From: JAHFTW01 sp038046785
GTDB lineage: Archaea; Thermoplasmatota; E2; JACPAO01; JAHFTW01
Assembly (NCBI GenBank): GCA_038046785.1
Contig: JBBSVM010000006.1
Location: forward strand, 62,001 to 126,000
Length of the DNA: 64,000 nt
Reading direction: 5' to 3'
Shown here: in pieces, positions 16,854 through 25,394 of the stretch
Numbering within the stretch: position 1 is the stretch's first letter
Layout: every line of letters begins with the position of its first letter
Notes under the pieces: model-generated
The model's input: only the letters and a program-made list of their open reading frames with translations
Told to the model about the DNA's origin: nothing
Database searches by the model: none
Translations under genes and position numbers: made by a program

Positions 16854-18283
16854 GCTGGCTGCGTTTCGGCACGAGGCGCTCCATCGGCAAGCACCCGCTT
16901 CAGGATGGCGGCCAGGAAAGCGGTGTCGCTCTCCTCTTTTCCATCCACGACGCCCTGGATGTCGGCCCACTTGGCGTCAAGGATGTCCATCAGGATGCGA
17001 TCCAGCGTGTTGGTGGCGACGAAGTACCAGGCGTTGACATGCTCCGTCTGACCGATGCGGTGCAGCCGCCCTTCGCACTGTTCGTGTTTGGTCGGCGTCC
17101 AGTCGAGCTCGACGAAGGCGACGTGGCTCGCGTGCAGTTGGATGCCGTCCACGCCGTAGCCCGTGGAGTCCATCGTGGCGACGAGGAAATCCACTTGGTC
17201 AAGGGAATCGAGAATGACGCGCCGTTCGATGGGGTGGGTGTCTCCCGTGATGGTGGCAACGCGGCCGGGGAGTGCTGCGGCAAGGCGGGCAACCACCTCC
17301 TTGTGGTAGGCGAAGAAGACCACGCGCTCGCCCGACTCCACAAGCGGCTCCACCCAATCGCGCACGAATGGCAGCTTGGCAAGCGCCGCTTCCTTGCGAA
17401 GTGTGGTGAGGTGGGCGCGGAACTCCAGCGTCATGGCGGGCTCCATCGCCTCCGCCTGGGCGCCGAACTTGTCGTGCCATTTGCGCACCCACTCCAGCAT
17501 CGCCTGCTCCTTCTGGTGGTACGCTTTGAGGTGACCGGGCATAACTTCGACGCGGGTGCGCGTCAGCGGGGGAAGGTCGGGGGCGACCTCTTCCTTCGTG
17601 CGGCGCACCATGCAGACGGAGCGCAGCCGGTCGTTCAGCGTCTTGCGGTCGAGGCTGGTGAGGACGTTGATGGCGTGCGTCTCGGCAAGCGGCCCCATCG
17701 TTGGCTTCCACCAGTGCGGAAGGAGGCCGCGGTAGATGCTCAACACCGGTTCGAGCTGGTCGAGGATGCGCAGTTGGTGCACGAGGTCTTCGCGCCGGTT
17801 CTTGATGGGGGTTCCCGTCAAGGCCAGTCGAAGCGGTACGCCGCGCGACAGGGCGAGCGCGTTCTGACTGCGTTGAGAAGCCGGGTTCTTGAAGAAGTGC
17901 GCCTCGTCAAGGACCAGGGATTTCAGGCCGCGTTCGCGCAGGTCGTCGAGATGGGTCGGCAAGAGTTCCGGGTTGAGGACGGTGATGTCGGCGCGCGACA
18001 AGGCGTGGCGGCCCGACTCCAGAACCTGGACGGTGCGCCACGGCACCCACTTCGCCACTTCGCGGCGCCAGCCATACTTGACGGCGGCGGGGCAGACGAC
18101 GACGCAGGGGTACGCGTTCGCGGTCTCAACGGTGGCGATGGCCTGCAACGTCTTGCCCAGACCCATCGCGTCGGCGAGGAGGATGCGCTGATGGGCAAGG
18201 GCGAAGGCGACGCCCTCCTGCTGGTAGGGACGGAGGCTGGACTCCAGGTTGGCAAGTTTACTGGAATCAGGTTGCGTAGCCAT
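16850..18283 (-). CDS. SNF2-family DNA translocase (SMARCAL1-like)
   Basis: The 477-residue protein is a compact SF2/SNF2 ATPase. It has LRPYQQEGVAFAL (motif Q region), the Walker A loop MGLGKT at 40-45, and DEAHFFKN (motif II). Motif III is LTGTPIKN, and the C-terminal RecA domain carries GERVVFFAYHKEVV and the SNF2-specific GRLHRIGQTEHVN (motif VI). It lacks accessory domains and resembles SMARCAL1-type annealing helicases. It should translocate on or remodel DNA. It lies 16 nt downstream of the HEPN gene in the same orientation, which raises a possible defence role. Confidence 0.88.
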   Translation of the reverse strand: MATQPDSSKLANLESSLRPYQQEGVAFALAHQRILLADAMGLGKTLQAIATVETANAYPCVVVCPAAVKYGWRREVAKWVPWRTVQVLESGRHALSRADITVLNPELLPTHLDDLRERGLKSLVLDEAHFFKNPASQRSQNALALSRGVPLRLALTGTPIKNRREDLVHQLRILDQLEPVLSIYRGLLPHWWKPTMGPLAETHAINVLTSLDRKTLNDRLRSVCMVRRTKEEVAPDLPPLTRTRVEVMPGHLKAYHQKEQAMLEWVRKWHDKFGAQAEAMEPAMTLEFRAHLTTLRKEAALAKLPFVRDWVEPLVESGERVVFFAYHKEVVARLAAALPGRVATITGDTHPIERRVILDSLDQVDFLVATMDSTGYGVDGIQLHASHVAFVELDWTPTKHEQCEGRLHRIGQTEHVNAWYFVATNTLDRILMDILDAKWADIQGVVDGKEESDTAFLAAILKRVLADGAPRAETQPA

Positions 18284-18299
18284 GAAGCTAGTGGCGGAT

Positions 18300-19676
18300 T
18301 CAAGAAAAAGAATGAGCTACGCCGAGGGATTTCTCAAACTGCCCAAGTCGGCCAGCCATTTGATCACGTTTCTTCGCATCAAACATGGCTTCGTCGACTA
18401 AATCCAAGAAATAGTCCTTCTCCATTCTTGATTGAAGTGCAAAAAGAATCGCGATACGGAGAACGTGAAGATTGTGGGCCAAGAGATTATCAAGGCCGCC
18501 ATACGAATTCTCAACTCGCCGGCGCTCTTTGTAGGTCACACTTCCGCCATGCACAAGGATGCTGCGGATTTTGTATCCTTCTGCCACAACCGCGTGAACA
18601 GCGCTTCCGTTGAATCCTAGGCACGAAAGCACGCAGGAAACCCTTTGGCGTAATCGGTATGAAATTTCTGGAGTGCCCTCAGTGAAAAGACTCTCAAGTC
18701 CCATCATGGTTGTAGCCAGATTGTACTCTGAGCTTCGGGGTTCACTACAAGCCTCGATGTATCTTGAGAGTGCCACGGTGGTTGAACTTTCACTAGTTCG
18801 AGAAAAAGCATCCAACGGAATCTCTGCCCAAACCTGTTTCCAAAAAATTCGCAGTCGAGCAGCGTTTGCGGATGTAAGTATTAGTGGGCGTTTTTGAGTA
18901 AGACTTCGACCGCCCCACATGGTTCCACCAAATGAAACAAGCCCCGATGAGGACATAGAGTATTCTCGCACATCGACGTTGCAAACCGTAAAAAGTGCCA
19001 GTGCCACTTTCACTTTTTCCAGAGTTCTCTGCACATCACTCGGTGTCAGAGTAGTCAATCGAATAGTGATCGTCCCCGGTGCGAAATCAAACTCAAGCGG
19101 CCTTGGCGTGTACCTAGAAACTCGACGCGGTGCCTCAAACATTTCTCGGGTGACCGCAGAAAGGGTCACTTGTCCTCCGGGCACTTCCAACTGAATCGGT
19201 TCTGTTAGAACAACCAAGCCGTAGGCTTTTGCTTCAATTTTTTGCGTGGGCGCAATGCCGTTAAGGTCCTCCAAGAGCAATTCTGCGATTGCCTCATTTT
19301 GCAAGGCATTCTCGTGTCCGGGGATGAAGCGTGCACCAATTTTTCGAATTAGGCTTTGCAAAGCCATACTGGCGTGATAGTCCGAGCCACCCAATTCGGC
19401 AAGGCGCGTCTCTGGGGCTGTAGGGTCCTTCAAAACAGCAAAGGTTACGCGGCTGGTTGCGATGCTCCAATCTTCTTCTAGAGTTTCCTTCGTTTCATAC
19501 CCCGATGGGCCCTGGTGATCCACGTTATACTCGAATTTGGAACAAACGCGCTGCTCCACTCGCTCTAGTTCGGGATGCCACTCGTTTTGTTCTTTTATTC
19601 TGCCTACTGCGAACTCTACGGTTTGAGCGAGTTGGTCGATGTAGGTTAAACAAGCGTCCAATTTTGAAGGAGGCAT
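18300..19676 (-). CDS. Apea-like HEPN-domain protein, low-GC gene
   Basis: The 458-residue protein has no membrane segment. The C-terminal part contains YRLRQRVSCVLSCLG followed by YKIRSILVHGGS, in which R371 and H376 form the Rx4H motif of HEPN ribonucleases, in the arrangement of Apea-like HEPN proteins. The N-terminal about 300 residues are unassigned. HEPN proteins are often RNases in defence or toxin systems. The gene is visibly AT-richer than both neighbours, which suggests recent acquisition. It starts 3 nt after the E1 alpha stop and ends 16 nt before the SNF2 start, so it sits inside a leftward gene string. Confidence 0.7.
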   Translation of the reverse strand: MPPSKLDACLTYIDQLAQTVEFAVGRIKEQNEWHPELERVEQRVCSKFEYNVDHQGPSGYETKETLEEDWSIATSRVTFAVLKDPTAPETRLAELGGSDYHASMALQSLIRKIGARFIPGHENALQNEAIAELLLEDLNGIAPTQKIEAKAYGLVVLTEPIQLEVPGGQVTLSAVTREMFEAPRRVSRYTPRPLEFDFAPGTITIRLTTLTPSDVQRTLEKVKVALALFTVCNVDVREYSMSSSGLVSFGGTMWGGRSLTQKRPLILTSANAARLRIFWKQVWAEIPLDAFSRTSESSTTVALSRYIEACSEPRSSEYNLATTMMGLESLFTEGTPEISYRLRQRVSCVLSCLGFNGSAVHAVVAEGYKIRSILVHGGSVTYKERRRVENSYGGLDNLLAHNLHVLRIAILFALQSRMEKDYFLDLVDEAMFDAKKRDQMAGRLGQFEKSLGVAHSFS

Positions 19677-19679
19677 TGA

Positions 19680-20849
19680 CTAATGCCCCTTCGGCGGCCA
19701 CTCGTACTGCCCGGTTGCGAGGCCGTCCTGCATCTCTTTGGCTTGGTCTTTGAGGAGTTGCGGAACCTTGGCGTAGACGTCGTAGAACATCGTCTCCGGC
19801 GTCGGCAGTGTCGCTGCCTCGGCCTCTTTGATGGCGACCTCGACCTCGGCGTCAAGTTCCGCCTGCAGTCCGGACTCCCACTTCTCGCTCCAGATCTTGC
19901 GCGCCTTGAGATGGCGACGGAAAATCTCCACCGGGTCGCGCTTGAGCCATTTCTGGAACTCCGCCTCGTCGCGGTAGCGCGTCGGGTCGTCGGAGGTGCT
20001 GTGGGCGACGATCCGGTAGGTGAGTGCTTCGATGAGGGTGGGTCCGCCGCCGCTGCGGGCACGCTCGACCGCCTCGGTCACCGCCTGGTGGACAGCCAAG
20101 ATGTCGTTGCCATCCACGCGGATGCCGGGCATGCCGTAGGCGACCGCCTTCTCGGAGTAGGTCTTCGTCGCGGTCTGCTTTTCGTGCTGGACCGAGATGG
20201 CAAACTGGTTGTTCTGGCAGACGAAGACGACGGGCGACTTGGTGACGGCGGCCAGGTTGAGGGCGCTGTGGAAATCGTTCTCGCTCGTCGCTCCGTCGCC
20301 GAGAAAGCCGATGGCGACCTGCTTGGTGCCTTTGAGCTTCATGCCGTACGCTGCGCCGGCGGCGTGAACGAGCTGCGTCGCGATGACACTGGACCAGGAG
20401 ACATGGTTGATGCCGCGGTCGGCGTAGTGGCACGGCATCTGGCGCCCTTTCTGCAAGTCAAGGTCATTGCCGAGGCACTGCGCCGCGTAGTGGCTGATTT
20501 TGAGGCCGCGAAACAAGGCGGCGGAACCTTCGCGCAGAGCAGGGAACATCCAATCGTCCGGTTCGCACGCCATCGCAGTCCCGATGGGCGTCGCTTCCTG
20601 GCCGGTGCAGGCGCCGTAGAATCCGATGCGGCCCTGGCGCTGCAGGTTGGTCATCTTGGCATCGAGCGTGCGCACCAAAAGCATCGTGCGGAACGCTTTT
20701 TTGAGAAGTTCCGGGGCCAGCTTCGGAATCTCGACGCCCTCGACCCCTTCGCCGTCGCCGAGGATTTGCCGCAGCGGTGTCGCGCGATCGCTCGAGGTCA
20801 CCTGTCCGAGGGCTGGCCTGGGCACGACGCTGGACCGGGGTCCAGGCAT
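19680..20849 (-). CDS. 2-oxoacid (pyruvate/branched-chain) dehydrogenase E1 alpha
   Basis: The 389-residue E1 alpha subunit has the thiamine-pyrophosphate motif running from GDG (184-186) through ATSENDFHSALNLA to NN (213-214). It also has CHYADRGINHVSW and AYGMPGIRVDGND, and the phosphorylation-loop-like YRIVAHSTSDDPTRYR. It decarboxylates a 2-oxoacid as part of a PDH- or BCKDH-type complex. The E1 beta, E2 and E3 genes are not adjacent. The first about 40 residues are family-variable. Whether pyruvate or a branched-chain acid is used cannot be told from the sequence alone. Confidence 0.87.
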   Translation of the reverse strand: MPGPRSSVVPRPALGQVTSSDRATPLRQILGDGEGVEGVEIPKLAPELLKKAFRTMLLVRTLDAKMTNLQRQGRIGFYGACTGQEATPIGTAMACEPDDWMFPALREGSAALFRGLKISHYAAQCLGNDLDLQKGRQMPCHYADRGINHVSWSSVIATQLVHAAGAAYGMKLKGTKQVAIGFLGDGATSENDFHSALNLAAVTKSPVVFVCQNNQFAISVQHEKQTATKTYSEKAVAYGMPGIRVDGNDILAVHQAVTEAVERARSGGGPTLIEALTYRIVAHSTSDDPTRYRDEAEFQKWLKRDPVEIFRRHLKARKIWSEKWESGLQAELDAEVEVAIKEAEAATLPTPETMFYDVYAKVPQLLKDQAKEMQDGLATGQYEWPPKGH

Positions 20850-20875
20850 ATAGGTGCTTCAGACGGCTTAGATGG

Positions 20876-21166
20876 TCATGCCGTCTTGTCAAGGGGCTTG
20901 AGGGCGGCTTTGCGGTGGGTTTTGATTTCGGTGATGACGGCAGCAAGAAACTCCATGTCTTCGGTCATGGCCGCGTGCTCCAGAGCTTCTTGCCGGTAAT
21001 TCTCGGCGTCCTGCAGCCACTGACCGCGCTTGCGCTCCGTCGTGGCCCCCGCGGCCAAGTCGAGTGCGGCCGCCGCGCGCGACGCCCAGGTCAACGCCGT
21101 GGCTTTCTCGATGTGCAGCAGAGATTTCTGCAACAATTCCTTGCGGGCCGTTTCAACATCGAGCAT
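20876..21166 (-). CDS. Small all-helical hypothetical protein, 96 aa
   Basis: This 96-residue Ala- and Glu-rich protein is predicted to form two or three amphipathic helices (ETARKELLQKSLLHIEKATAL and later DAENYRQEALEHAAMTEDMEF), possibly a helical hairpin. No catalytic motif is visible. A minus-strand TATA-like CCAAATAG (21187-21195 region) lies about 26 nt from the ATG at 21166, which supports expression as a leaderless gene. It precedes the E1 alpha gene by 26 nt and may share its transcript. The family is not recognised. Confidence 0.6.
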   Translation of the reverse strand: MLDVETARKELLQKSLLHIEKATALTWASRAAAALDLAAGATTERKRGQWLQDAENYRQEALEHAAMTEDMEFLAAVITEIKTHRKAALKPLDKTA

Positions 21167-21234
21167 ATGGGCTACCGAGCGTGGCCGCTATTTGGAACTT
21201 CGGCGTCCCGGACAGACGCGGCCGACGGAACCGT

Positions 21235-23121
21235 TTAACGGCCGGAAAACCGAGGGGCTCGCTTCTGCAGGAAAGAATCCATTCCTTCGTTCTTGTCTTG
21301 GGTCGCAAAGAGCAGCGCAACCGATTCCTGCTCGATGCGCAGTCCGGCGGCGAGTCCGGTCTCGATGCCGTGGTCGATGCTCGACTTGGCCCCCGCGACG
21401 GCGAGGGGGGACTTCGACGCGATGGAACGTGCCACCGTGAGGCAGTGCTCCATCAGCGCCTCGGGCGCCACCACGCCATCCACGAGTCCGATGGCGAGCG
21501 CCTCCTTGGCGCCAATCGTCTTGCCGGCATAGACAATCTCCTTCGCCTTGCCGATGCCGATGCGGCGGGGGAGCCGCTGCGTTCCGCCGAAACCGGGGTG
21601 GATGCCAAGTCCCACCTCGGGGAGGCCGAGTTGCGCTTTCTCCGAAGCGTACAGCAAATCGCCGGCAAGCGCAAGCTCAAGGCCGCCGCCCAGCGCGAAT
21701 CCGTTGATGGCCATGAGGACGGGGCAGGACGTGGCGGCGAGCCGGTCGAGGACGCGGTTGCCAAGGGCGGTGTAGGCGCGGGCCCCGGCAACGTCGTGAG
21801 CGCGCATGGTTGGAATGTCGGCGCCGGCGATGAACGCCTTGCCCTCGCCCGTGACGATGACGGCGCGCGGCCGGGCCTTCTCCAGGTCGGCGAGAACCGC
21901 ATCGAGGTCATGGAGGACGGTTTCGTTGAGGGCGTTGAGCGCCTCGGGCCGGTCAAAGGTGACGAGGGCGAGTTGGCCGCCGTCGAGCAACTCGGAGGTG
22001 ACGGTGGGGAGGTGCCACGGCGCGTTGGCGGCGGCCTGTTTGGCCAGCGTGTTGGGCATCGGGAACGCTGTGCCCCATTTGCCTGCGAGAGTTTGGACCT
22101 CGGCGGCCGCCTTCGCGGTGCCCTGCTTGTTCATCATCGCGAACGGCCCAGCCGCCCAGCGCAGGCCGATGGTGGCGCCGCGGTCGGTGTCGCGAAGGGT
22201 GCATACTTTGGCTTCGACGAGGTGGCAGGCGATGCCGTACACGACGCCGCGCAGGCGCGCCGCGACCGCCGCCTTCTTCGTCGCATCGACCGGGCCGGTG
22301 AGGTCCCAGTTTGCTTTCCGTTCGACCTGGGCCCGCAACCCCTTGGCCGGTTCGTAGAATGCACCGAGCTCTTTGTGGAGCGTGGATTGGGCGTGCAAGC
22401 TGATGGGCACGCCGGTGACGTTCATCAGTTCGAACGGGCCCATTGTGATGCCGAATGCATCTTTCGCGGCCGCCTCGATGGTCGGGATGTTCGCCACGTT
22501 TTCGTCGAGGAGTCGGCACGCCTCGTTGATCCAGGGCACGAAGAAGCGGTTCACGGCGAAGCCGGGCGCGTCGGCCGTGGAGATGCAGGACTTGCCCGCC
22601 TTCTTGCCCGCGGCAAAAGCGGCGTCAAAACTCGCCGAGCTTGTCGTGGGGCCCTTCACCACTTCGAGGAGTTTGTTGATGGCGGCGGGGAAGAAGAAAT
22701 GCAGGCCGACGACGCGGTCCGGGCGTTTCGTGGCGGCCGCGATGTCCTTCACGTAGAAGCTGGAGGTGTTGGTGGCGAGGATGGTCTTGGCAGGCGCCAA
22801 CGTGTCGATTTTTGCGAACAGATCGCGCTTGACTTTGAGATCCTCGAAGACCGCCTCCACCGCCATGTCCGCATCCGCGACGGCGGCGGCAAGGTCTGGC
22901 TGCCCCACAAGGCGCGCCATCAGCCCGTCCAGCTCCGCTTGTGGCATCTTGCCCTCCGCGACGCGCTTCTCGAGCGGCTTGCGGATGCGCTCAAGACCCT
23001 TGGCAACCGCCTCGGCGGAGACGTCGTTCAGGGTGACCCGGAACCCGCCGGCAGCGAACGCCTGCGCGATGCCGGAGCCCATGTTCCCAGCCCCGATGAC
23101 GGTCACGTTCTGGATGGCCAC
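21235..23121 (-). CDS. Fused 3-hydroxyacyl-CoA dehydrogenase / enoyl-CoA hydratase
   Basis: The 628-residue bifunctional enzyme has the dehydrogenase first. VTVIGAGNMGSGIAQAF (NAD-binding, residues 6-22) and VGLHFFFPA lead into two helical C-domains up to about 375. An enoyl-CoA hydratase domain follows, with GEGKAFIAGADI, the oxyanion-hole region and LPEVGLGIHPGFGGTQRLPR. It carries out hydration and oxidation of enoyl-CoA in beta-oxidation. This domain order is the one used by archaeal crotonyl-CoA hydratase/3-hydroxybutyryl-CoA dehydrogenases. The GTG start at 23121 lies about 26 nt from a minus-strand GCTTTGACC box. Confidence 0.9.
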   Translation of the reverse strand: MAIQNVTVIGAGNMGSGIAQAFAAGGFRVTLNDVSAEAVAKGLERIRKPLEKRVAEGKMPQAELDGLMARLVGQPDLAAAVADADMAVEAVFEDLKVKRDLFAKIDTLAPAKTILATNTSSFYVKDIAAATKRPDRVVGLHFFFPAAINKLLEVVKGPTTSSASFDAAFAAGKKAGKSCISTADAPGFAVNRFFVPWINEACRLLDENVANIPTIEAAAKDAFGITMGPFELMNVTGVPISLHAQSTLHKELGAFYEPAKGLRAQVERKANWDLTGPVDATKKAAVAARLRGVVYGIACHLVEAKVCTLRDTDRGATIGLRWAAGPFAMMNKQGTAKAAAEVQTLAGKWGTAFPMPNTLAKQAAANAPWHLPTVTSELLDGGQLALVTFDRPEALNALNETVLHDLDAVLADLEKARPRAVIVTGEGKAFIAGADIPTMRAHDVAGARAYTALGNRVLDRLAATSCPVLMAINGFALGGGLELALAGDLLYASEKAQLGLPEVGLGIHPGFGGTQRLPRRIGIGKAKEIVYAGKTIGAKEALAIGLVDGVVAPEALMEHCLTVARSIASKSPLAVAGAKSSIDHGIETGLAAGLRIEQESVALLFATQDKNEGMDSFLQKRAPRFSGR

Positions 23122-23169
23122 GGCGCACCCACGGAGAAGGTGGTCAAAGCCTTGGCGCGCCGCCTTTTC

Positions 23170-23244
23170 GTCGCAGATTTCCCCGATTGCTCAGATTCGC
23201 TTTACCGACCAGTCAGAATCTGAGAAATCTGCGCAATCTGCGAC
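23170..23244. repeat. Palindromic GCAGATT repeat element
   Basis: This 75-nt imperfect palindrome begins GTCGCAGATTTCC and ends AATCTGCGCAATCTGCGAC. The reverse complement of its right arm is identical over 28 nt to the left arm of the element inside elp3 at 30901. It lies in the intergenic space between the fused dehydrogenase/hydratase gene and an LVIVD lipoprotein gene. It is a member of a dispersed repeat family. Confidence 0.75.
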
Positions 23245-23259
23245 CCGGAGCAAGCGTTG

Positions 23260-24753
23260 CTACGGGCCGGTGTAGCGCAGAATGTGCAGCCCGGTTGCCT
23301 CGTCCACCACATAGAGAAGGCCGCCCTGCTCGACGACGCCCCAGACGTTGGGCTGTGCGACGGGGGAGTTGGCGCGCGGGATGGCGGGCATGTAGAAGGC
23401 GACCGGCTTCGGTTCGCGCAGGTTCGCCTCGTCGCTGACGTCGAGGACCCAGACGCCAGCGTGGAAATGGCCGAGCGCGATTTTGCCGTCCCAGAGGTCG
23501 AAGTTGTGTGGGCTGAAGTCGAAGCCGGTGATGGCGAGTTCCGGGTTGATGGAGTTGAGCGTCCAGGAGCCAAGCAGCGTCGGGCTCGCGGGGTTGGTGC
23601 TGTCGAGGATGCTCACCTGGCCGGTCTCCTCCGGGGCGCCGGGAATCTCCGGTTGCGCCACGGTGATGCTGCGGCCCGCGATGCGCTCCTCGAACGGCAT
23701 GGCGAGGTGGATGTTGTTGTAGCGGCTGGGAGCGAAATTCTTGAAGCTGCCAATTTCCTTTAGCATGGGCGACTGCGCCTGGTTGGTGGGCGGAATCGTG
23801 GGCTCGGGCGGGTTCGTGAAGTCGAGGATGCGCACCCCTTCGTCCCAGTAGGCGAGGGTGAGGAGAACGCGCGAGGGGTCGCTCAGGTCGGTGCTGACTC
23901 GGGCATCGTGCGGGAAGACCAAGGGCCCGCCAGACGACGAGGATTGCAGGAGTTGGAACTGCGCCACCGGCAAAAGTTGCAGGGCGGGCGCCGGGGCGGG
24001 CAGTTCGGCGATGAGGTAGACGATGAGTCGCTGCGTGACCGGGACGACGCCGGCAAGGGCGCCCGTGACGGGGTCGGTGAGCAGGTCGTAGGTGCAGACC
24101 AGAAGGTAGTCGTTGCCATTGGGGTGGCGCACGTGAGTGAGGGTGTGCGGGCCGTTCACCGGCAGTGGCAGGAAGTTGACGAAAGTGGGGGCGGTCTTGT
24201 CCTCCACGTCGAGGACGACGATGCCGCGCGGCAGGGCGGCGAAGGGGTCCTGAGTGTCCTGCAGGACGCGCACACTGTGCTCGGCCGTGCGCTGCGTCGC
24301 GAGGTAGGCGAAACGTCCATCCGGGTCCACTTCGACATCCACGGCGGGAAGTCCGTCGTAGCGTCCAACTGCTTTCGGAGCGGAGGCGTTCTGGACATCG
24401 ATGATGGAGAGGCCGCCGAACGAACCGTCCGGGCTGAACCCGGAGAGGTAGACGTAGCCGTTCGTGCCCACAGCAATCTCCGTGTACTGGCCGAGGGGGG
24501 GCAGGGCGTTGGGGCCGTCACGGTTGAGGCCGTTGCTGTAGCCCACGAGTTCCAAGTTGAAACGGCCAGCGTGGAGGGCTGCGCTGCGGTGTCCCGCGTC
24601 GTCGCCATGGTCCAGCTCCAGCAGCGGGAGGGCGACCGTTGTGAGGTCTTGTTCGACTTGCTCGAAATCGGGCCGTGTCGGGCCGCTGTTGAGGCAACCC
24701 GCCACCATGAGGGAGGCGGCGAGGAGGATGGGGAGACGGGAGGCCCAAGTCAT
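23260..24753 (-). CDS. LVIVD-repeat secreted lipoprotein
   Basis: The 497-residue exported protein has signal peptide and lipobox LMVAGC. LVIVD-like blocks (SIIDVQNASAPKAVG, VLDVEDKTAPTFVN, ILDFTNPPEPT, ILDSTNPASPTLLG, VLDVSDEANLREPK) follow, and it ends LLYVVDEATGLHILRYTG. It is probably a surface-anchored beta-propeller of unknown ligand. It is more diverged from the tandem pair at 1119 and 2690 than those are from each other. Its ATG overlaps the stop of the upstream Maf gene as ATGA, so the two are translationally coupled. Confidence 0.82.
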   Translation of the reverse strand: MTWASRLPILLAASLMVAGCLNSGPTRPDFEQVEQDLTTVALPLLELDHGDDAGHRSAALHAGRFNLELVGYSNGLNRDGPNALPPLGQYTEIAVGTNGYVYLSGFSPDGSFGGLSIIDVQNASAPKAVGRYDGLPAVDVEVDPDGRFAYLATQRTAEHSVRVLQDTQDPFAALPRGIVVLDVEDKTAPTFVNFLPLPVNGPHTLTHVRHPNGNDYLLVCTYDLLTDPVTGALAGVVPVTQRLIVYLIAELPAPAPALQLLPVAQFQLLQSSSSGGPLVFPHDARVSTDLSDPSRVLLTLAYWDEGVRILDFTNPPEPTIPPTNQAQSPMLKEIGSFKNFAPSRYNNIHLAMPFEERIAGRSITVAQPEIPGAPEETGQVSILDSTNPASPTLLGSWTLNSINPELAITGFDFSPHNFDLWDGKIALGHFHAGVWVLDVSDEANLREPKPVAFYMPAIPRANSPVAQPNVWGVVEQGGLLYVVDEATGLHILRYTGP

Positions 24754-25394
24754 GCGACACCGCGCGACCGGGCGGCGTCGTCAAAGGGGTTGTGGTCCCG
24801 CAGCCAGGACTCCTCGGGTGGGTTCTGGACGGCGATGCGGTTGCGCAGCAGCAGGTCGCGCGTCACGGCAAGCGGCAGACCAACCACATTGCTCCAAGGG
24901 CCACTTTGCAGCCGAATCCAGGGCGCAAGCATCGCGTCTTGGATGCCGTAGCCGCCCGCCTTGCCCTGCCAGAGATTGGAGGCGACATAGCGGTCCACCA
25001 CCTCGGCCGGGATGCGCTCGACGAGGACGGCGGTGACGGCGTGCGCCTGGTCCATCGCCTTGCCGTTCCAGGCAAGCGCGAGGCCGGTGGCGACCTGGTG
25101 CGTCGTGCCGGAGATGGCAGCAAGACGCTCACGCTCCTCGGCGGGGGTCGCCGCCTTGTCGAGAAGCATGTCCCCGATGGAGACGACGGTGTCGGCGGCC
25201 AATACGTAGTCGTCGGGGCGGCTGCGGCTTGCGGCAAGTGCCTTCTTGCGCGCGATGACTTCGACCGCCTCGGCGATGGAGAGAGCGCGCGGGGCGACCT
25301 CTTCGATGTCCACGCCGGCGACGGTGAAGTCTGTGGTCAAGTAGCGCAGGAGCTGGGCGCGCCGAGGCGACTTGGAGGCGAGGACAAGGGTCAT
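24750..25394 (-). CDS. Maf-family nucleoside triphosphate pyrophosphatase
   Basis: The 214-residue protein has the Maf signature LVLASKSPRRAQLLRYL at the N-terminus, IARKKALAA, the catalytic-site phrase VLAADTVVSIGD, and GKAGGYGIQD. Maf enzymes hydrolyse non-canonical or modified NTPs to NMPs and help keep nucleotide pools clean. It sits between gatE, whose stop it overlaps by 4 nt, and the LVIVD gene in one leftward operon. The length is usual for the family plus a short C-terminal tail. Confidence 0.9.
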   Translation of the reverse strand: MTLVLASKSPRRAQLLRYLTTDFTVAGVDIEEVAPRALSIAEAVEVIARKKALAASRSRPDDYVLAADTVVSIGDMLLDKAATPAEERERLAAISGTTHQVATGLALAWNGKAMDQAHAVTAVLVERIPAEVVDRYVASNLWQGKAGGYGIQDAMLAPWIRLQSGPWSNVVGLPLAVTRDLLLRNRIAVQNPPEESWLRDHNPFDDAARSRGVA

